Shown here one piece after another: positions 33,340 through 44,350 of a stretch of 64,000 nucleotides of DNA. Under the pieces are notes generated by a model, which was not told the DNA's origin, ran no database searches, and saw nothing but the letters and a program-made list of their open reading frames with translations. The position numbers and the translations under genes were made by a program. How positions within the stretch are numbered: the first letter of the stretch is position 1; each line of letters opens with the position of its first letter. This DNA is from Dichetophora obliterata (taxonomy: Eukaryota > Arthropoda > Insecta > Diptera > Sciomyzidae): positions 93,967,342 to 94,031,341 of the forward strand of contig OY986436.1 of NCBI GenBank assembly GCA_963920525.1. Reading direction: 5' to 3'.

Positions 33340-33947
33340 CTACATTGTCTTCGACTGGAACCTCCTCAAGCGTCCAAAAGCTGCGAACCAGATACTCCAA
33401 GCTACCTCATCCTCACAAAATCTAGCATTGAATGCAAGCGATGGCAGCGTTGACGGCATCGTAGAGGCAGCAGGTCCAAAAACCACCCAGCCAAAGCGGT
33501 TGCGCTGGGCGTAGAGTATATCTGGTCTTCCACCGATGATGTCACCCTCCATGATACATCCCCCTTGGTCAGCACCAATGAGCACCTCAATAGGTCCAGG
33601 TATACCAAAGAGTTTATCAGCCCTTCAAGTGTCTCCACTGGTCAACATCAATTCCATCGCACAGCAGGTTTCAGTGAGGAAACCGATGGTAGAACCAGGG
33701 CTTCTATTTTAAGTTCAAAATCCGAATATGTAGATATTAGTGTGAGCATTACGCTGCCTTTTGTTTGGGTGTTGGTAAAGGCACCAATCCCTTCCACATT
33801 AATTTCAAATTTGTTTCTCTGTAATTGTAGAGAGTTAGCTAAGCGATCAGTGATGAAACTAACCTGCGATCCTGGATCACATAAGACACGAGCTGATCGT
33901 TGAATATGAGCGTGTCCGGATGGTATTACACGCGCTGTTGCAAGCAA
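33340..33947 (-). pseudogene. BEL/Pao aspartic protease region
   Basis: ARVLCDPGSQVSFITDRLAN places a retroviral-type active site (D-x-G-S; here CDPGSQ) about 20 residues into the frame, followed by ..VEGIGAFTNTQTKGSVMLTL, as in the protease domain between gag and RT of BEL/Pao. Two overlapping frames after about 33640 (LIGADQGGCIMEGDIIGG) show that a frameshift follows the active-site region. Confidence 0.8.
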
Positions 33948-33995
33948 AACAGTTGTCTTGGCATCAGAAACGCAGGCGACTGCGGAGGGTTCTAG

Positions 33996-34588
33996 TCACA
34001 AAGATGGGGATGTCAATGCTCTCGCCTGAGCTGACCTCAAGTCCGGTGTTGATGATGCAGCAGGAGTTGGCATAATCGATGATGACGTCATGTGTGCGGC
34101 ATTGTTTTTACACAACATTGTATTGTGCTTACGGCCACAATTCCTGCATCCACCTGAAGAACACTTGTCAGCACTGTGTCCAGCTCGCAAACAGTTGTAG
34201 CAAAGTTTTGATTTTTTGATAACTTCAAACCACTGCTCTGGTCTCTGGTCCCATGGCCAGCAAAAGAGGGCACCTTGTTACACGATGAGCTTCTTGGCAG
34301 TGAGCACATTTGCCACCACCTACAGCCATGACGTGCGCCCTAACCACACGTTCTTGTTGTCGTGTCGGCGCTGCAGACCAAGGCACCAAGCCTGTGCTGA
34401 AACTTTGCGCTCGCTTTTCCAAAAATGTGAGCAGATCTTTCAAGAGCGGTATATCAGTGGAGGAGCAAGTCATGCACCAGTCGCGCTTGGTCACAGCTGG
34501 GAGCTTTGCCAATAAGCACTTCCATCACGCGAAGTGCTCGCAAAAACTCTTGAACGGTGTCAACAATGGCGAGCAATGATGTTGTTGT
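33996..34588 (-). pseudogene. BEL/Pao gag C-terminal half with zinc knuckles
   Basis: KLPAVTKRDWCMTCSS, LLKDLLTFLEKRAQS, then the knuckles CAHCQEAHRVTRC and, after a frame break, LRAGHSADKCSSGGCRNCGRKHNTMLC. This is the nucleic-acid-binding tail of gag. Upstream it is interrupted by hAT insertion 34597-37857, then continues at 37866-37944 and 40170-40632. Confidence 0.8.
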
Positions 34589-34859
34589 TTCTACTGCAGG
34601 CCCGTAGCTAGTATGGTGCTAGGGCAGGCTTAGCCTGCCCTAGAATCCGTCGAGCCTGCCCTAGCCAAATTTCCGTATGCTTTTACAACTGCCCTCTTTT
34701 ATTTTGCAGTTGAGCACAGTGTAATTACTTACTTACTTAGTTGGCACAACAACCGTATGTCGGTCTTGACCTCATCTAAGAATTTGCGCCAGCCATTTCT
34801 GTCTTTCGCTTGCTGGCGCCAGTTGGAAATTCCAAGCTTCGTCAGGTTGTCCTCTACTT

Positions 34860-35445
34860 GGTCTTTCCAACGAAGATGCGGTCATCCTCTTCTGCGTTGA
34901 CCGCCGCTGGGTACCGAATCGAATGTTTTCTTCACTGGAACATCGTCTTTCATGCGCTGAACATGACCAAGCCAGCGAAGCCGCTCGATTTTAATACGAT
35001 TTAACAGTTCATCATTCCACCGTATTCGGTACTCGCCATTGATGCAGATTGGTCCGTTGATCTTACGAAGAATCTTTCTCTCGAATGCTCCTAAAGTTCT
35101 TTCACCTGAGCTGCTCGGCGTCCAGGTTTGTGATGCATAAAGTAGGACGGGCATGATGAGTGATTTATAGAGCGTGTTTTTCGTTCGTCGAGTGAGGGCT
35201 CTGCTTCTCAATTGCCTCTAAGCCCAAAGTAATACCTGTTGGCAAGAGTTATTCTTCCTTTGATTTCAATGCTGATCTCGTTGGTTGAGTTTATGCTGGA
35301 TCCCAGATAAACGAAGTCCTTCACAACGTCGAAGGAGGTATTGTCAACTGTAACGTGGGTTCCAAGACGCTGATACTGTTTATTTGTTGACACCAAGTAT
35401 TTCATCTTATCTGAATTCACTGCCAGACCCATTCGACTTTACTCT
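34860..35445 (-). pseudogene. RTE reverse transcriptase thumb and C-terminal domain
   Basis: 35432-35208 reads GLAVNSDKMKYLVSTNKQ, VTVDNTSFDVVKDFVYLGSS and EIKGRITLANRYYFGL. After a frameshift, 35211-34882 reads SRALTRRTKNTLYKSLIMPV, LGAFERKILRKINGP and RLRWLGHVQRMKDD. This is the region after the RT active site in RTE-like elements that are common in flies. The FADD catalytic box is not present because it lies in the deleted part. Confidence 0.85.
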
Positions 35446-35499
35446 CTTTCTAATCTGAAAAATGCTGCACTGATTTCGCGCGTATTATTAAATAAATTT

Positions 35500-35820
35500 A
35501 TTTTAAATTAAATAAATTTAACCTTGATGCGAATTATGGCAAGTCGTTCGTTCACAGGTGTGCTTCTCCGCATGGCCGCTGTAGTAGATGTCACAGGGTG
35601 CATGCCGAATGCAACCCTGTCCCTTCTATCGCATTTCTTGGGTATCAGTGATATCAGGTTTGTATCTTTCCAAGACATCAGTCAGTTGGATAGAGGCACC
35701 TTCCCAATTAAGGGTTCGGACATTCCAGGTGCATATCCGTAAATCATTATCAGTTTTTCGTTTGCGGTAGTCGTCATTAGATTTGTGGATCATTTTTCTT
35801 TTTTTCTTATTTGCTTTCAT
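35500..35820 (-). pseudogene. RTE endonuclease N-terminus
   Basis: From 35820: MKANKKKRKMIHKSND, then LRICTWNVRTLNWEG and DVLERYKPDITDTQEMR. The N in TWNVRT and the E in QEMR are the first catalytic positions of an APE-type endonuclease. After a frame break RRSTPVNERLAIIRIKVKF is readable before the internal deletion near 35500. Such proteins are often annotated in insects as craniofacial development protein 2-like. Confidence 0.83.
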
Positions 35821-37077
35821 TGAAATGGATTTTTACGGGTGGGCTTCAAACCCGACGCATAACCTATTTTAAGCCTAGGGGTGCCCGCCGCTCAGATTAG
35901 CCGCCAAACTAACTGTTGTCAGTTTTGACGTTGCCCAGGAAACACCACATGGAGGTTTGAGTCGACTTGAGGCAATTTCACAAAGATTATGCTGGCCTCG
36001 ACAGGTTGAGACAGTCAGACATGTTGCATTGTAAAGGTTCGCCCCCAGTGTAATTAGACCTTTGCATTATAAACGTAAACATACGCCGAAAATATGGCAG
36101 CACTTTCATTTAACAGCTGAAAATTTAGATAACAAAATTTCGCAAGTCATTGCCAATAACAGCTGTAAAAAAATTGTAAAGAAAGTTAATTTTTGGTGAA
36201 AATTTATAGAATGTTGTTATTTTAATTGTTTCCAAGATTTTTTGAGCGAGTTTTTTAGATAATTTATTATTTTAAGTGTTTTAAACTAAATATACACAAA
36301 AAAAAAATTGCAGTTGCTGCAGTCGTTTTTCCAGCTTTTGTGTCTCCCAGTTTGCTGTTCTGATTAGCAATCGCGTCGGAAGCGAATTTCATCTGGGGGG
36401 GCAGTACAAATGGTGGTGCAAAAAAAGTTCACCAAAATTTCTTCACATGAAACATGAAGAAGAGAGAAAGAAGAGGAAAATATATAATACAAAAATATTA
36501 TCGTTGTAAAAAAACTGATATTTTGAATAACTTTTCCTTTTAAATTGCTTATCTTGCTAAAAAAGTGGGGGGCAACTGCCCACCTTTCCCCCCGCTTCCG
36601 ACGCCAATGCTGATTAGGAAAAACACTTGCAACTACTTGAGGATGAATGGGGAGGATTTCGAAATTATATCATGATTCAAGCGCAGCTGACTGCATTTCG
36701 GATTTTTCAACTTTAAGCGGCTGTACCAGGTCAGCAGTCTTCACTTATTCCTGTAATCTAAATACTTTGCATTCATTCTCAAATAGTTTTACATACTTTC
36801 CCCAATCTACTAATAATAATTAGGCTAATTAGTCTAAATAAAACTACTAATTGGGAGCATAAAAATTTGGAAAGGCTGAAAGGAAAATAATGGATGTTGC
36901 AGACAAAGCTTGCGATAGAATGAGGTACTTTTGCTCAAAAACAATTAAAATAACAAGGTTTTATATCACGCGAAACTCAGTAGTAGAACAATCACTTGGT
37001 GAGAGAAGTGAATATTCTATTTAAATTAAGCCGGCTTACTTTGATATCGTTGATAATATTATATTCAAATTAAAAAA

Positions 37078-37566
37078 GCGTTTCACCAAAAATGATCGTA
37101 TATTGTTGGCATTGTCATAAGCTTACGAAATGAAGCCGGCTAGTTTGAAAATGTTATGTTCTGTAGGCTTAAAAATACCCTATGATGCCGTGATGTCTGT
37201 CGCACAGAAATATCCGTACAAAAAAGGGATGAGCATCAGAAAACATCACCAAATTCAATCAGTTTTGATACGTTGAATGAATTGTGTCTAATGCGCGATG
37301 CGTTTCCTGATACTTATAATTTGTTTTGTGCAATCGAAACATTCGGCAATAGTACGGCGGTATTGCGGAGGTATTCCGGCGGTACGGCGGAAGCACAATT
37401 TTCCCGTGTAAACCAAATCAACAGAGTTCAAAGATTATAGACAACTACAACACGTCTGCGAGAACTTTCATTGATCGCTTTTGAAGGCCATTATTTGGAA
37501 AAAATTTGTCCCGAAACCATTCTTCGCAAATTTAATGAGAAACTAAGACAAAGGCCTTTGTATTAA
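37078..37566 (+). pseudogene. hAT transposase C-terminal (dimerisation) region
   Basis: A frame from 37270 to the TAA at 37564-37566 reads AFPDTYNLFCAIETFGNSTAV, AEAQFSRVNQINRVQRL, one internal TAG, then TRLRELSLIAFEGHYLEKIC and ILRKFNEK. This follows the hAT C-terminal pattern (FP.LY.....PV..A.AER.FS.L..IK..LR......RL..L.L..IE). A short GC-rich insertion after STAV disrupts it. Upstream, 37078-37200 gives RFTKNDRILLAL and MKPASLKML, less certain. Confidence 0.7.
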
Positions 37567-37865
37567 ACAGCAGAGCTGTGACTGTAGTGGAAATTTGTTC
37601 TAATACATTAGAAATTCGCTTTCAAACATTGAACTATTTATGTTATATTTAATATGTTAATATACTTAACTTTTTTTTTACTAAAATATGCATTTGAACA
37701 ATGAACTCATTAAATAACATGTAAATATATAAAAAATTCATTTGAAAATATGTTAATATGCATATATATATTTATATACAAATGTATGAAAAAAATTTGT
37801 ATTTTTTTTTACTGGAGGCTCAGCCTGCCCGGCTCTTATTTTCTGGCTACGGGCTTGTTCTACTG

Positions 37866-37944
37866 GGGGCACATTAAGGTTAAGAAACCGCGACACATGA
37901 ATCTCTGCCAGCTGCTTGTCGTTGTCAAAGCGCTGCTTTAATGC
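37866..37944 (-). pseudogene. BEL gag segment between the two hAT insertions
   Basis: The minus-strand reading ALKQRFDNDKQLAEIHVSRF continues the gag frame that breaks off at 40170 (...SDGYEEVWE) and leads on to 34588. Only about 80 bp of gag separate the two hAT insertions. Confidence 0.8.
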
Positions 37945-38395
37945 CTCCCATACAGGGTTCGGACTTGAAAATTCGTAAACCGCAGTAAATTTAACAAAAA
38001 AACGCAGTAAAACGAATTTTTTCGCAGTAGTTTTTTTGTTTTTGTTTTTATTTACAATCATGTACGTACATTTACTACTAATAACATAATATCGTCGTTG
38101 CGCTTGCAATACCGCGTATCCATCACTTGCAATACAGCGTATATTGCAAAAAGGCCAAAATACCTTTCATTTTGATCATTCATGATTTATTTACTCATTT
38201 TGATTTTTCGTTAAATGCTTACTTGAAAACAAAGCAAATATCTTGTGTCAATAAATTTTTAGTTCAGTTCAGTTAGTTCAGAAAATCCATTCAATAGCTT
38301 AAAATAAAATCAGTTTTTCTGCACTCATGTAAAGTTTTACTTTTACCTTATGTGCTTATGTGCAAGTGGCGGGTACGCGTTTCGTTCCAACGACG

Positions 38396-39130
38396 ATATA
38401 CATACAAATATACACTAAGGGAAAAAGTTATGTAGACAGTACAGAGACATCTATATACTGTATACTGGTTATATATCAATTTATTCACTTAGTAAAATGA
38501 AGTCATGTGTGACTTCACAAATATGCTGTACATACATTTTTGTAATGGGTCAGTAATCTATGTACTAGGTACATCGAAATTCTACTCATTGCATACACAA
38601 ATTTTTTATTTAATGTAATGAGTCAATAATCTTTATACTACGTACATCGGAACTGTACTCGTTGCATACAATTATTTATTATTTTACGTTATGGGTCAAT
38701 AATCTATGTACTCATTACAAAAAGTTAATATTTACGTAATAGGTTCATTATATAAGTACTCACAACATACTGTCATTTAATATTTTATGTAATTGGTAAA
38801 TAATCTATGTACTACATACATTAGAACTGTTGCATGTTCATTATTAACATCATTTATACAATACAATAAAATTTTTACCAATAACTTTTTAATGAGCATA
38901 GTGTGAATGTACCTACCATGAACATCTATCTATTCATTCACGACACATAATTTTGTGATGAGTACATAGAACTCTTTATTGACTACATGCAGTACTTTTA
39001 TAAATATTTATGTAGTCAATACATATTTCAATATGTACTCAGTACAAGAAAATCACCAAATTTATGTGTGCAGAAACTTGTCATGAGTACATAAATTTAT
39101 GTAGTGAGTCCATAGGTTTTACCTCTGTGT
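38396..39130. repeat. Element with ~90-bp tandem repeats inside the hAT
   Basis: Units containing 'gggtca(g/a)taatctatgtac' / 'tacatcg(a/g)aa(t/c)t.tactc.ttgcatac' recur at about 38540, 38630 and 38695, with looser copies to 38830. The outer parts 'tacactaagggaaaaagtta' (38409) and, reversed, 'tacacagaggtaaaacctat' (about 39135) resemble terminal inverted repeats, so the array may be the inside of one miniature element. Confidence 0.55.
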
Positions 39131-39150
39131 AAGTATAACTTTATACTATA

Positions 39151-39759
39151 AGGTCTCTTCGCCAAATAAGGCCCAAGCCTTAATAAGGCCCGATTTCTAA
39201 TACGCACATTTATTGCATTCCCTGCAAAATGATTTTTTTTCACGTTTAAACATGTTCATATCTGCATCACGATGCAAAAAAAAAATACTTCGATTGCGCT
39301 TCTGTGAAGCGAGTGATAGTCGAACGAAGTCAGCGGTAGCGTCAACAACGTGGTTGATGTAATATTTTGCTCGCAGTAAAAGTCCGTTATTCTACGAATT
39401 AGCTATTGCCTATGTCCAGCTTTGAATTAAAAATCAAGAGAGGTATTTTAATGAAAACAAAAAGGTAAATTGATCAAATCTAACTGTGGTGTATTCCGAG
39501 AAAAACTTGATTAATGAAATTATATTGAAATTATATTGGGCCTTATTTAAACATGGTGATCCTAATATGGCAAAAATCAGACCTTTTTAAAACCTTCTGA
39601 GCTGGATATATTTTTTACTTTTTCATGCTTTATTTTCATGTTTTTGAAAAAAGAATTGAATAAACAAAAATACAAAATTGCAAAAATAAGTTTAAAAAAA
39701 CCCGTTTCTCTTCTGTCTGGTAAAAACCGTTAGGTTGGCCTTATTTTGGTAACTTACCT
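39151..39759. mobile_element. 609-bp TA-target MITE nested in the hAT
   Basis: The left end AGGTCTCTTCGCCAAATAAG and the right end, reversed, AGGTAAGTTACCAAAATAAG both lead into GCC, with TA duplications at 39149-39150 and 39760-39761. No ORF. Confidence 0.72.
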
Positions 39760-40164
39760 TATATATTTGCATGTTGCAGAAACATATTTTTTACTGATTC
39801 TAAATATATTTGCTTTATAAAAATTCAATCACGGTCGTTAAAAACAAATCAGTTCTTAATTCGGTCGAAAAACCTTATGTAAAACTAAAAAATATTTTAT
39901 TTTGTCGCAATGACAGCTTCATCTAACAACTTAATTTCTTCTGTTTGAACGCTAAGTCCACAGTATACAGATGTAATGGACCCCTGAAACTCTGCATTTT
40001 TAATCAACATCAATGCTTACAATTTCCAAAAATAACCATAGAAGTGTTTGTTGCGAATAAATCGCAGTAGATTTGAAAAAACCGCAGTGACGCAGTAGAA
40101 CATTAAGTGTCGCTAAAAAGCGCAGTAAATCTACTGCAATTGCAGTAAAGTCCGAACACTGCTC

Positions 40165-40632
40165 CCATACCTCTTCATAACCATCAGAATATATGCTCCC
40201 GATCAGTGGCACAGCGCTAGCAGTCACCGCCTGCCGAAGTTTTCCTAACTTGAATGCTAACTCAAGGGTCGAGCTTGAGCTCAAAGCACGTGTGTCTGAG
40301 TCCACATGACTGGAGCGCATGCTGGTATCTTGCTCTTTCGCAGCTGTCTTCCGGGTGTCCGCAATGAGACGGTTGATGGTGCTACACGCCACATCATAGA
40401 GATCCTCTATTTGTTCCCAAAGCAAGTCGTGGCAATCCAACTCTTCCTTCTTGGCAGCACCGATGAGCATATGGTGGTTGGAAGCGAAGCGCTCAAAATG
40501 CGATGATAATGATTTGAGCTCCTGCTCCAACTGGAACACGTTAAAGGCTTTGCTCTCATTCGAGTTAGTAATCCGTGTGTGGATGCGCTTAACCGCCCTA
40601 GCTGCTGATGTCCGTAGGTTAAGCTGCGCCAT
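40165..40632 (-). pseudogene. BEL/Pao gag N-terminal part
   Basis: From ATG at 40632: MAQLNLRTSAARAVKRIHTR, FQLEQELKSLSSHFERF, LTLELAFKLGKLRQ-like helices, and VPLIGSIYSDGYEEVWE at the point where hAT 37953-40161 interrupts. Length and helix-rich character fit the capsid region (DUF1759-type) of BEL/Pao gag. The reading beyond 40165 belongs to the hAT terminus, not to gag. Confidence 0.8.
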
Positions 40633-40752
40633 GTGTCCAGTTTGAGGTTATAATTCGCGGAATGAAACTTTTTGCAAGTCACAAACGAAATTTCAATTAA
40701 TAGTAATTAGTAGCAATTGTTCTTAATCAGTCCTCACAGGAGGCACCATAAA

Positions 40753-41422
40753 TGGTAGTAAATTCAACATTTATTTATTAAGAAAAAAGATTGATTAAAG
40801 AATTGCAACTTATTTTATTAACTGAAACTTATTGCGCAAAAGATTTAATGAGAATGAATGTACATAGTAGAAAAAACTAAGAAGAAGCATCTTACAGTAA
40901 AAATATATGAGAGTGTATGTATGTTCAACAAAAGAAAGATACAAGAAGAAATGTCAAAATAAAAAGGGTTGCCGCTGCATTGTAAACATAGAATTAAATC
41001 CTAACAGTCCACCCTAAACAACTGCGCGTGCGTGGTTTAACTGTCAAAATCTGCTCATGCACATACATTTTGTATGAAACCTACCGAAACACGCACCGGA
41101 CTACCGCAACATGAATCGAATTTCCAATTTTGACAGTGCGTGACGATGTGAAGTTGGCTGCATAAAACCAAAGTATTAGAACAAAGGGCAATCAGCTGCT
41201 ATTAATTAATTAATCTCAATTGCAAATGGAAATATTTGCAATATTAATAGATTTTTACACAATACTACAAGTTTCTTTAAGATTTTTAAACCATCAGACT
41301 GAGCTGGTTCGAGAGCAGCAGTTTTTTGCGCAGCGCACTTGTTTAGATTAAGCGTAAAATAAAATTGCGTGGCGCTTGGGTACGCAGCGCAACGCGCACT
41401 TGTTTAGGGTGCACTGTAAACA
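40753..41422 (-). repeat. 5' LTR of the BEL/Pao element, split by a MITE
   Basis: 40753-41004 matches the 3' LTR. The last bases, TAAACA, are found at 41417-41422 on the far side of MITE 41005-41416. Directly inside the LTR the minus strand reads TTTATGGTGCCTCCTG, whose TGGTGCC could be a primer-binding site; the tRNA is not identified. Confidence 0.85.
41005..41416. mobile_element. 412-bp TAA-target MITE in the BEL LTR
   Basis: The left end CAGTCCACCCTAAACAACTG and the right end, reversed, CAGTGCACCCTAAACAAGTG, with TAA on both sides (41002-41004 and 41417-41419). The 3-bp target suggests a Harbinger-type mobiliser. Its removal restores the LTR end seen in the other LTR (CCTAAACA). Confidence 0.85.
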
Positions 41423-43617
41423 ACCTGGTTTTTTCTTTTTGCTTGAAATCGTATTTGTCTTGGCTGGAAATTATTTTTAATATATCAGCCTAAGTAACAA
41501 TTTTAACCACATATTAATTCTTGCAGAGCTTATAATGCCATCTTATATAGCAGCAAGCTTCAACTATGGGTTTAGTCGCGCTACTAAAGCTCTTTTAGAG
41601 AATATATAAGGCTACTTTCTTAAGTTTAAAAGCACTATTTTGCTTCATTTGAAGAGTCGAAGTAGCTGTCAGCATTTAAAAGAGTTCCTGCCAAAGCCAA
41701 ATAAGAGCTCTTGCAAAGCTCTTTTTTCTTCTTCGTTGAAGTCCCAAGTAACAATTTTAGCCATGTATTAATTTTTGCAGAGCTTATAGTGCTATCTTAT
41801 ATAGCAGAAAGATCCAACAATAGCTTTAGTCGCGCTACTAAAGCTCTTGCAGAGAATATATAAGGCTACTTTCTTGAGTTTAAAAGCACTATTTTTGCTT
41901 CATATAAAGAGTAGAAGTAGCTGTAAACTTTTAAAAGAGTCCCTGTCAAACCCAAATAAGAGCTCTTGCAAAGATCTTTTTCCTTTTCGTTTAAGCATGT
42001 ATGTGTTAAAAACTAAAATCAATAAATACATAAAATTTTACAAGTGTTAGTGATGATTAGAATGCCAAATAAATTAAAGAAATAAAGTGATTATTATATC
42101 AGACTAATGTTCGTGTATTCGTTATATGCTGCGAATTTCGGTACGCTTTTGAATTTATCGGAAACGTGAATGTAGTACTTCGAAAAACTACAACAGGCTT
42201 AACAAATAATTAAAATTAAGAAGTGTTAATTATTTAAAAATAGTTCGAAAATTTTTAACATTCTTTAAAATCAACTAAAAATTATTTAAATACTTTATTC
42301 TTAAATATAGGCATCATAGAAATCATCAATTTCGTTTAAAATACCATTGTAAACGCTAATATTTAGCGATTTCAACTCTGAAGATTCTCTATTTTTAATA
42401 CGATCGCCATTTTTTTCAAAGAAGCTCTTTATCAGATTTTTTAATCACTTGGTATTCCCAAAAAATTTATTGCATTAATTTTCAGTATTTTACATCTATT
42501 AGCTTTAAAAATGAAATGCAAAAATACATATTAAAGAAAAAATTATACTGAATCTACGGGTTTCAAAACAGCTCTTTAGTTATGTTTAAAATATCCTTTA
42601 CAGAGCAAGTAGTAAATTTTAGAGTTCAGCTCTTTTGCAGATTTTATAAAATATTTTACAGAGCTGTATAAAGTACCTATTAAAGCTCAAAATTGTAAAA
42701 AAATCATATATGGAGCATTTTCTTTAAAACTAAAAGCAACTAGCAGCAAACAAAGCTGCGGAGCTTTAACCACATATTATACACCTATAGAACACTTTTA
42801 GGACTTACTCGCAACTAATTGCTCCAACAATGTTACTTGGGGTTTGTATGTGTTTAAAATAAACTCAATATATAAATAAAATTTGATAAGTGTTTGTGAT
42901 GATTAGAATGACAAATAAATTAAAGAAATAATAAAGTGATTATTATATCAGACTACAACTATGTTCGTGTATTCGTTACATGCTGCGAATTTCGGTGCGC
43001 TTTTAAATTTATCGAAAAAGTGAAAACATTCTTTAAAATCAACTAAAAATTATTTCAATACTTTATACTTAAATATAAATATCATAGAAATCATCAATTT
43101 TGTTTAAAATTATATTGTTTAATATTATATTTAGCTTTCTTTAAGTCTTAAGACTTTCTATTTTTAATAAGATCGCCATTTTTTTCAAAGAAGCTCTTTA
43201 TCAGATTTTTTAATCAATTGTTATTCCCAAAAAAATTATTGCATTAATTTACAGTATTTTACATCCATTTGCTTTAAAAATGCAATACAAAAATACATTT
43301 TAAAGCAAATATTATACGGAATCTACGAGTTTCAAAACAGCTCTATCGTTATGTTTATTACTTTAAAAAATCCTTTACAGAGCAAGTAGTAAATTTTAGA
43401 GTTCTGCTCTTTTGCAGATTTTATAAAATCCTGTGCAGAGCTGTATAAAGTATTACAATTCAAAATGGTAAAAAATCATATTTGGAGAATTTTCTTTAAA
43501 ATTAAAAACAACTAGCAGCAAACAAAGCTGCGGTAAAGCTTTTACCACATATTATACAGCTATAGAACACTTTTAGGACTTACTCGCAACTAATTGCTCC
43601 AACAATGTTACTTGGGT
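41423..43617. repeat. Two sets of tandem duplicated modules
   Basis: 41492-41745 and 41746-41999 are direct repeats (~254 bp; 'gtaacaattttaaccac', 'gctactaaagctctt', 'gaatatataaggctacttt'). 41995-42840 and 42841-43615 are a second pair (~846 and 775 bp; 'tgatgattagaatg', 'gctgcgaatttcggt', 'ctagcagcaaacaaagctgc'). 'CCAAGTAAC' stands at the left edge and its inverse 'GTTACTTGG' at both right edges. The modules are therefore probably arms of one palindromic-end transposon that multiplied in place. The words AGAGCT/AGCTCT are frequent. No ORF of note. Confidence 0.65.
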
Positions 43618-44270
43618 ATGGACTTTTAGTAAGTATATGAAGCTAAAAATTAGTATGATACTTACAAAGTAAGTATAGTTGGTAACATTAAGTATAACAA
43701 ATACCCTATTTAACGAAATCTCTATATAACGTACCCTTTTTTTAAACGCCACCAAGGGTGCCCAAAGGATCCTTATGGCAAAGTAAACAACAACAAAATC
43801 TATTTTAATAATAACAACAACATTTAATTTGAAGCGCACTGTCGCCAATTATACCAACAAAGCTGTGCAAGTGTTGTTGCTTCCACTTTGGTGTAGGCAA
43901 CAACAAATTCCAGGTGCGGATGCAGCACTTAAGTAGGCGGGGGAAGCATAAATAAATGTATTATTGTTTATTTTTTTTTTATTTAAAGATCAAAGAACCA
44001 AGGCATGCGCCTTATACAAACAAGGTTTGGTCTTTGATCTGAAAGAAAAGAGATAGATTATTTAGAGGAATTGATTGGAACCATACGTGTATTGTTGATT
44101 AGGCGAAACAACAGTGAAAGACAATTTGAGTTGCTTTTAACCGATGCTAGTGTTATGCCTTAACCTCGGCAAGCATTTCCAGCCCTTAGTTGTGTTTCTG
44201 TCGTTTAATTCCACATTTTCCACAATTTATTTGTGAATTTTTAGTTTTCCATAATTCTTAAATTAAGGAA
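43618..44270. other. Gene-free region with a short perfect-looking hairpin
   Basis: 'agatcaaagaaccaagg' near 43987 pairs with 'caaggtttggtctttgatct' near 44021, with a loop of about 18 bases. The flank around 43840-43960 resembles the direct repeats at 44640-44800. No coding signal. Confidence 0.45.
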
Positions 44271-44274
44271 ATAA

Positions 44275-44350
44275 CCATGCCCGAGCCCGGATCCAGGGAC
44301 CTCTGGGTTGATAGTATAGCGCATTCTCCACTAGACTACAATGGCCGCAC
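44275..44350 (-). tRNA. tRNA-like sequence (pseudogene or SINE head)
   Basis: On the minus strand 'tgtagtctagtggagaatgc' contains TAGTCTAGTGG, a perfect A box. About 40 bp later 'ggtccctggatccgggctc' resembles a T arm, though with an altered B box (GGATCCGGG instead of GGTTCGANNCC). Acceptor pairing is poor, and I cannot fix an anticodon. It is most likely a tRNA-derived repeat, not a working tRNA gene. Confidence 0.4.

Larger units (their letters stand above)
34728..36045 (-). mobile_element. RTE-type non-LTR retrotransposon, internally deleted
   Basis: Flanked by the 11-bp duplication CAGTGTAATTA (34717-34727 and 36046-36056). The 3' end (left) is a short tandem 'ttacttactta' tail, typical of RTE elements. 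The 5' end includes ~225 bp of leader before the endonuclease start at 35820. The central endonuclease and RT palm are deleted, and only both ends of the ORF remain. It inserted into the hAT element. Confidence 0.88.
34597..37857 (+). mobile_element. hAT transposon inserted in BEL gag, with its own RTE insertion
   Basis: The ends are CAGGCCCGTAGCTAGTATGG on the left and, reversed, CAAGCCCGTAGCCAGAAAAT on the right, flanked by the 8-bp duplication TTCTACTG (34589-34596 and 37858-37865). Both ends also share GGCAGGCT(T/G)AGCC just inside. A decayed hAT C-terminus is present at 37078-37566. Without the RTE insertion the element is about 1.93 kb, so much of the transposase is gone. Confidence 0.9.
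37953..40161. mobile_element. Non-autonomous hAT element carrying further MITEs
   Basis: The ends are CAGGGTTCGGACTT on the left and, reversed, CAGTGTTCGGACTT on the right, flanked by the 8-bp duplication CTCCCATA (37945-37952 and 40162-40169). Subterminal GCAGTA words recur on both sides (for example 37985-38030 and 40060-40150), as in hAT transposase-binding regions. No transposase frame is visible. It contains a tandem-repeat element (about 38396-39130) and a TA-target MITE (39151-39759). Confidence 0.88.
29787..41422 (-). mobile_element. BEL/Pao LTR retrotransposon with nested insertions
   Basis: Minus-strand order from 41422: 5' LTR, gag, protease, RT, RNase H, integrase, DUF5641-type tail, 3' LTR. 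Flanks ACCTG (41423-41427) and ATCTG (29782-29786) look like a 5-bp target duplication with one change. Removing two hAT elements and one MITE with their duplications leaves about 5735 bp, a normal BEL/Pao length. The LTRs (~255 bp) are about 95% alike, so the insertion is not very young. Pol has several frame breaks, so the element is defective. Confidence 0.9.

Noticed and set aside
38396..39130. CRISPR-like array
   Set aside because: The repeats are diverged, spacers are not uniform, and the sequence lies inside a hAT element of a eukaryote.
44275..44350. Functional tRNA gene on the minus strand
   Set aside because: The B box is altered and no clear anticodon stem-loop or acceptor stem can be drawn.
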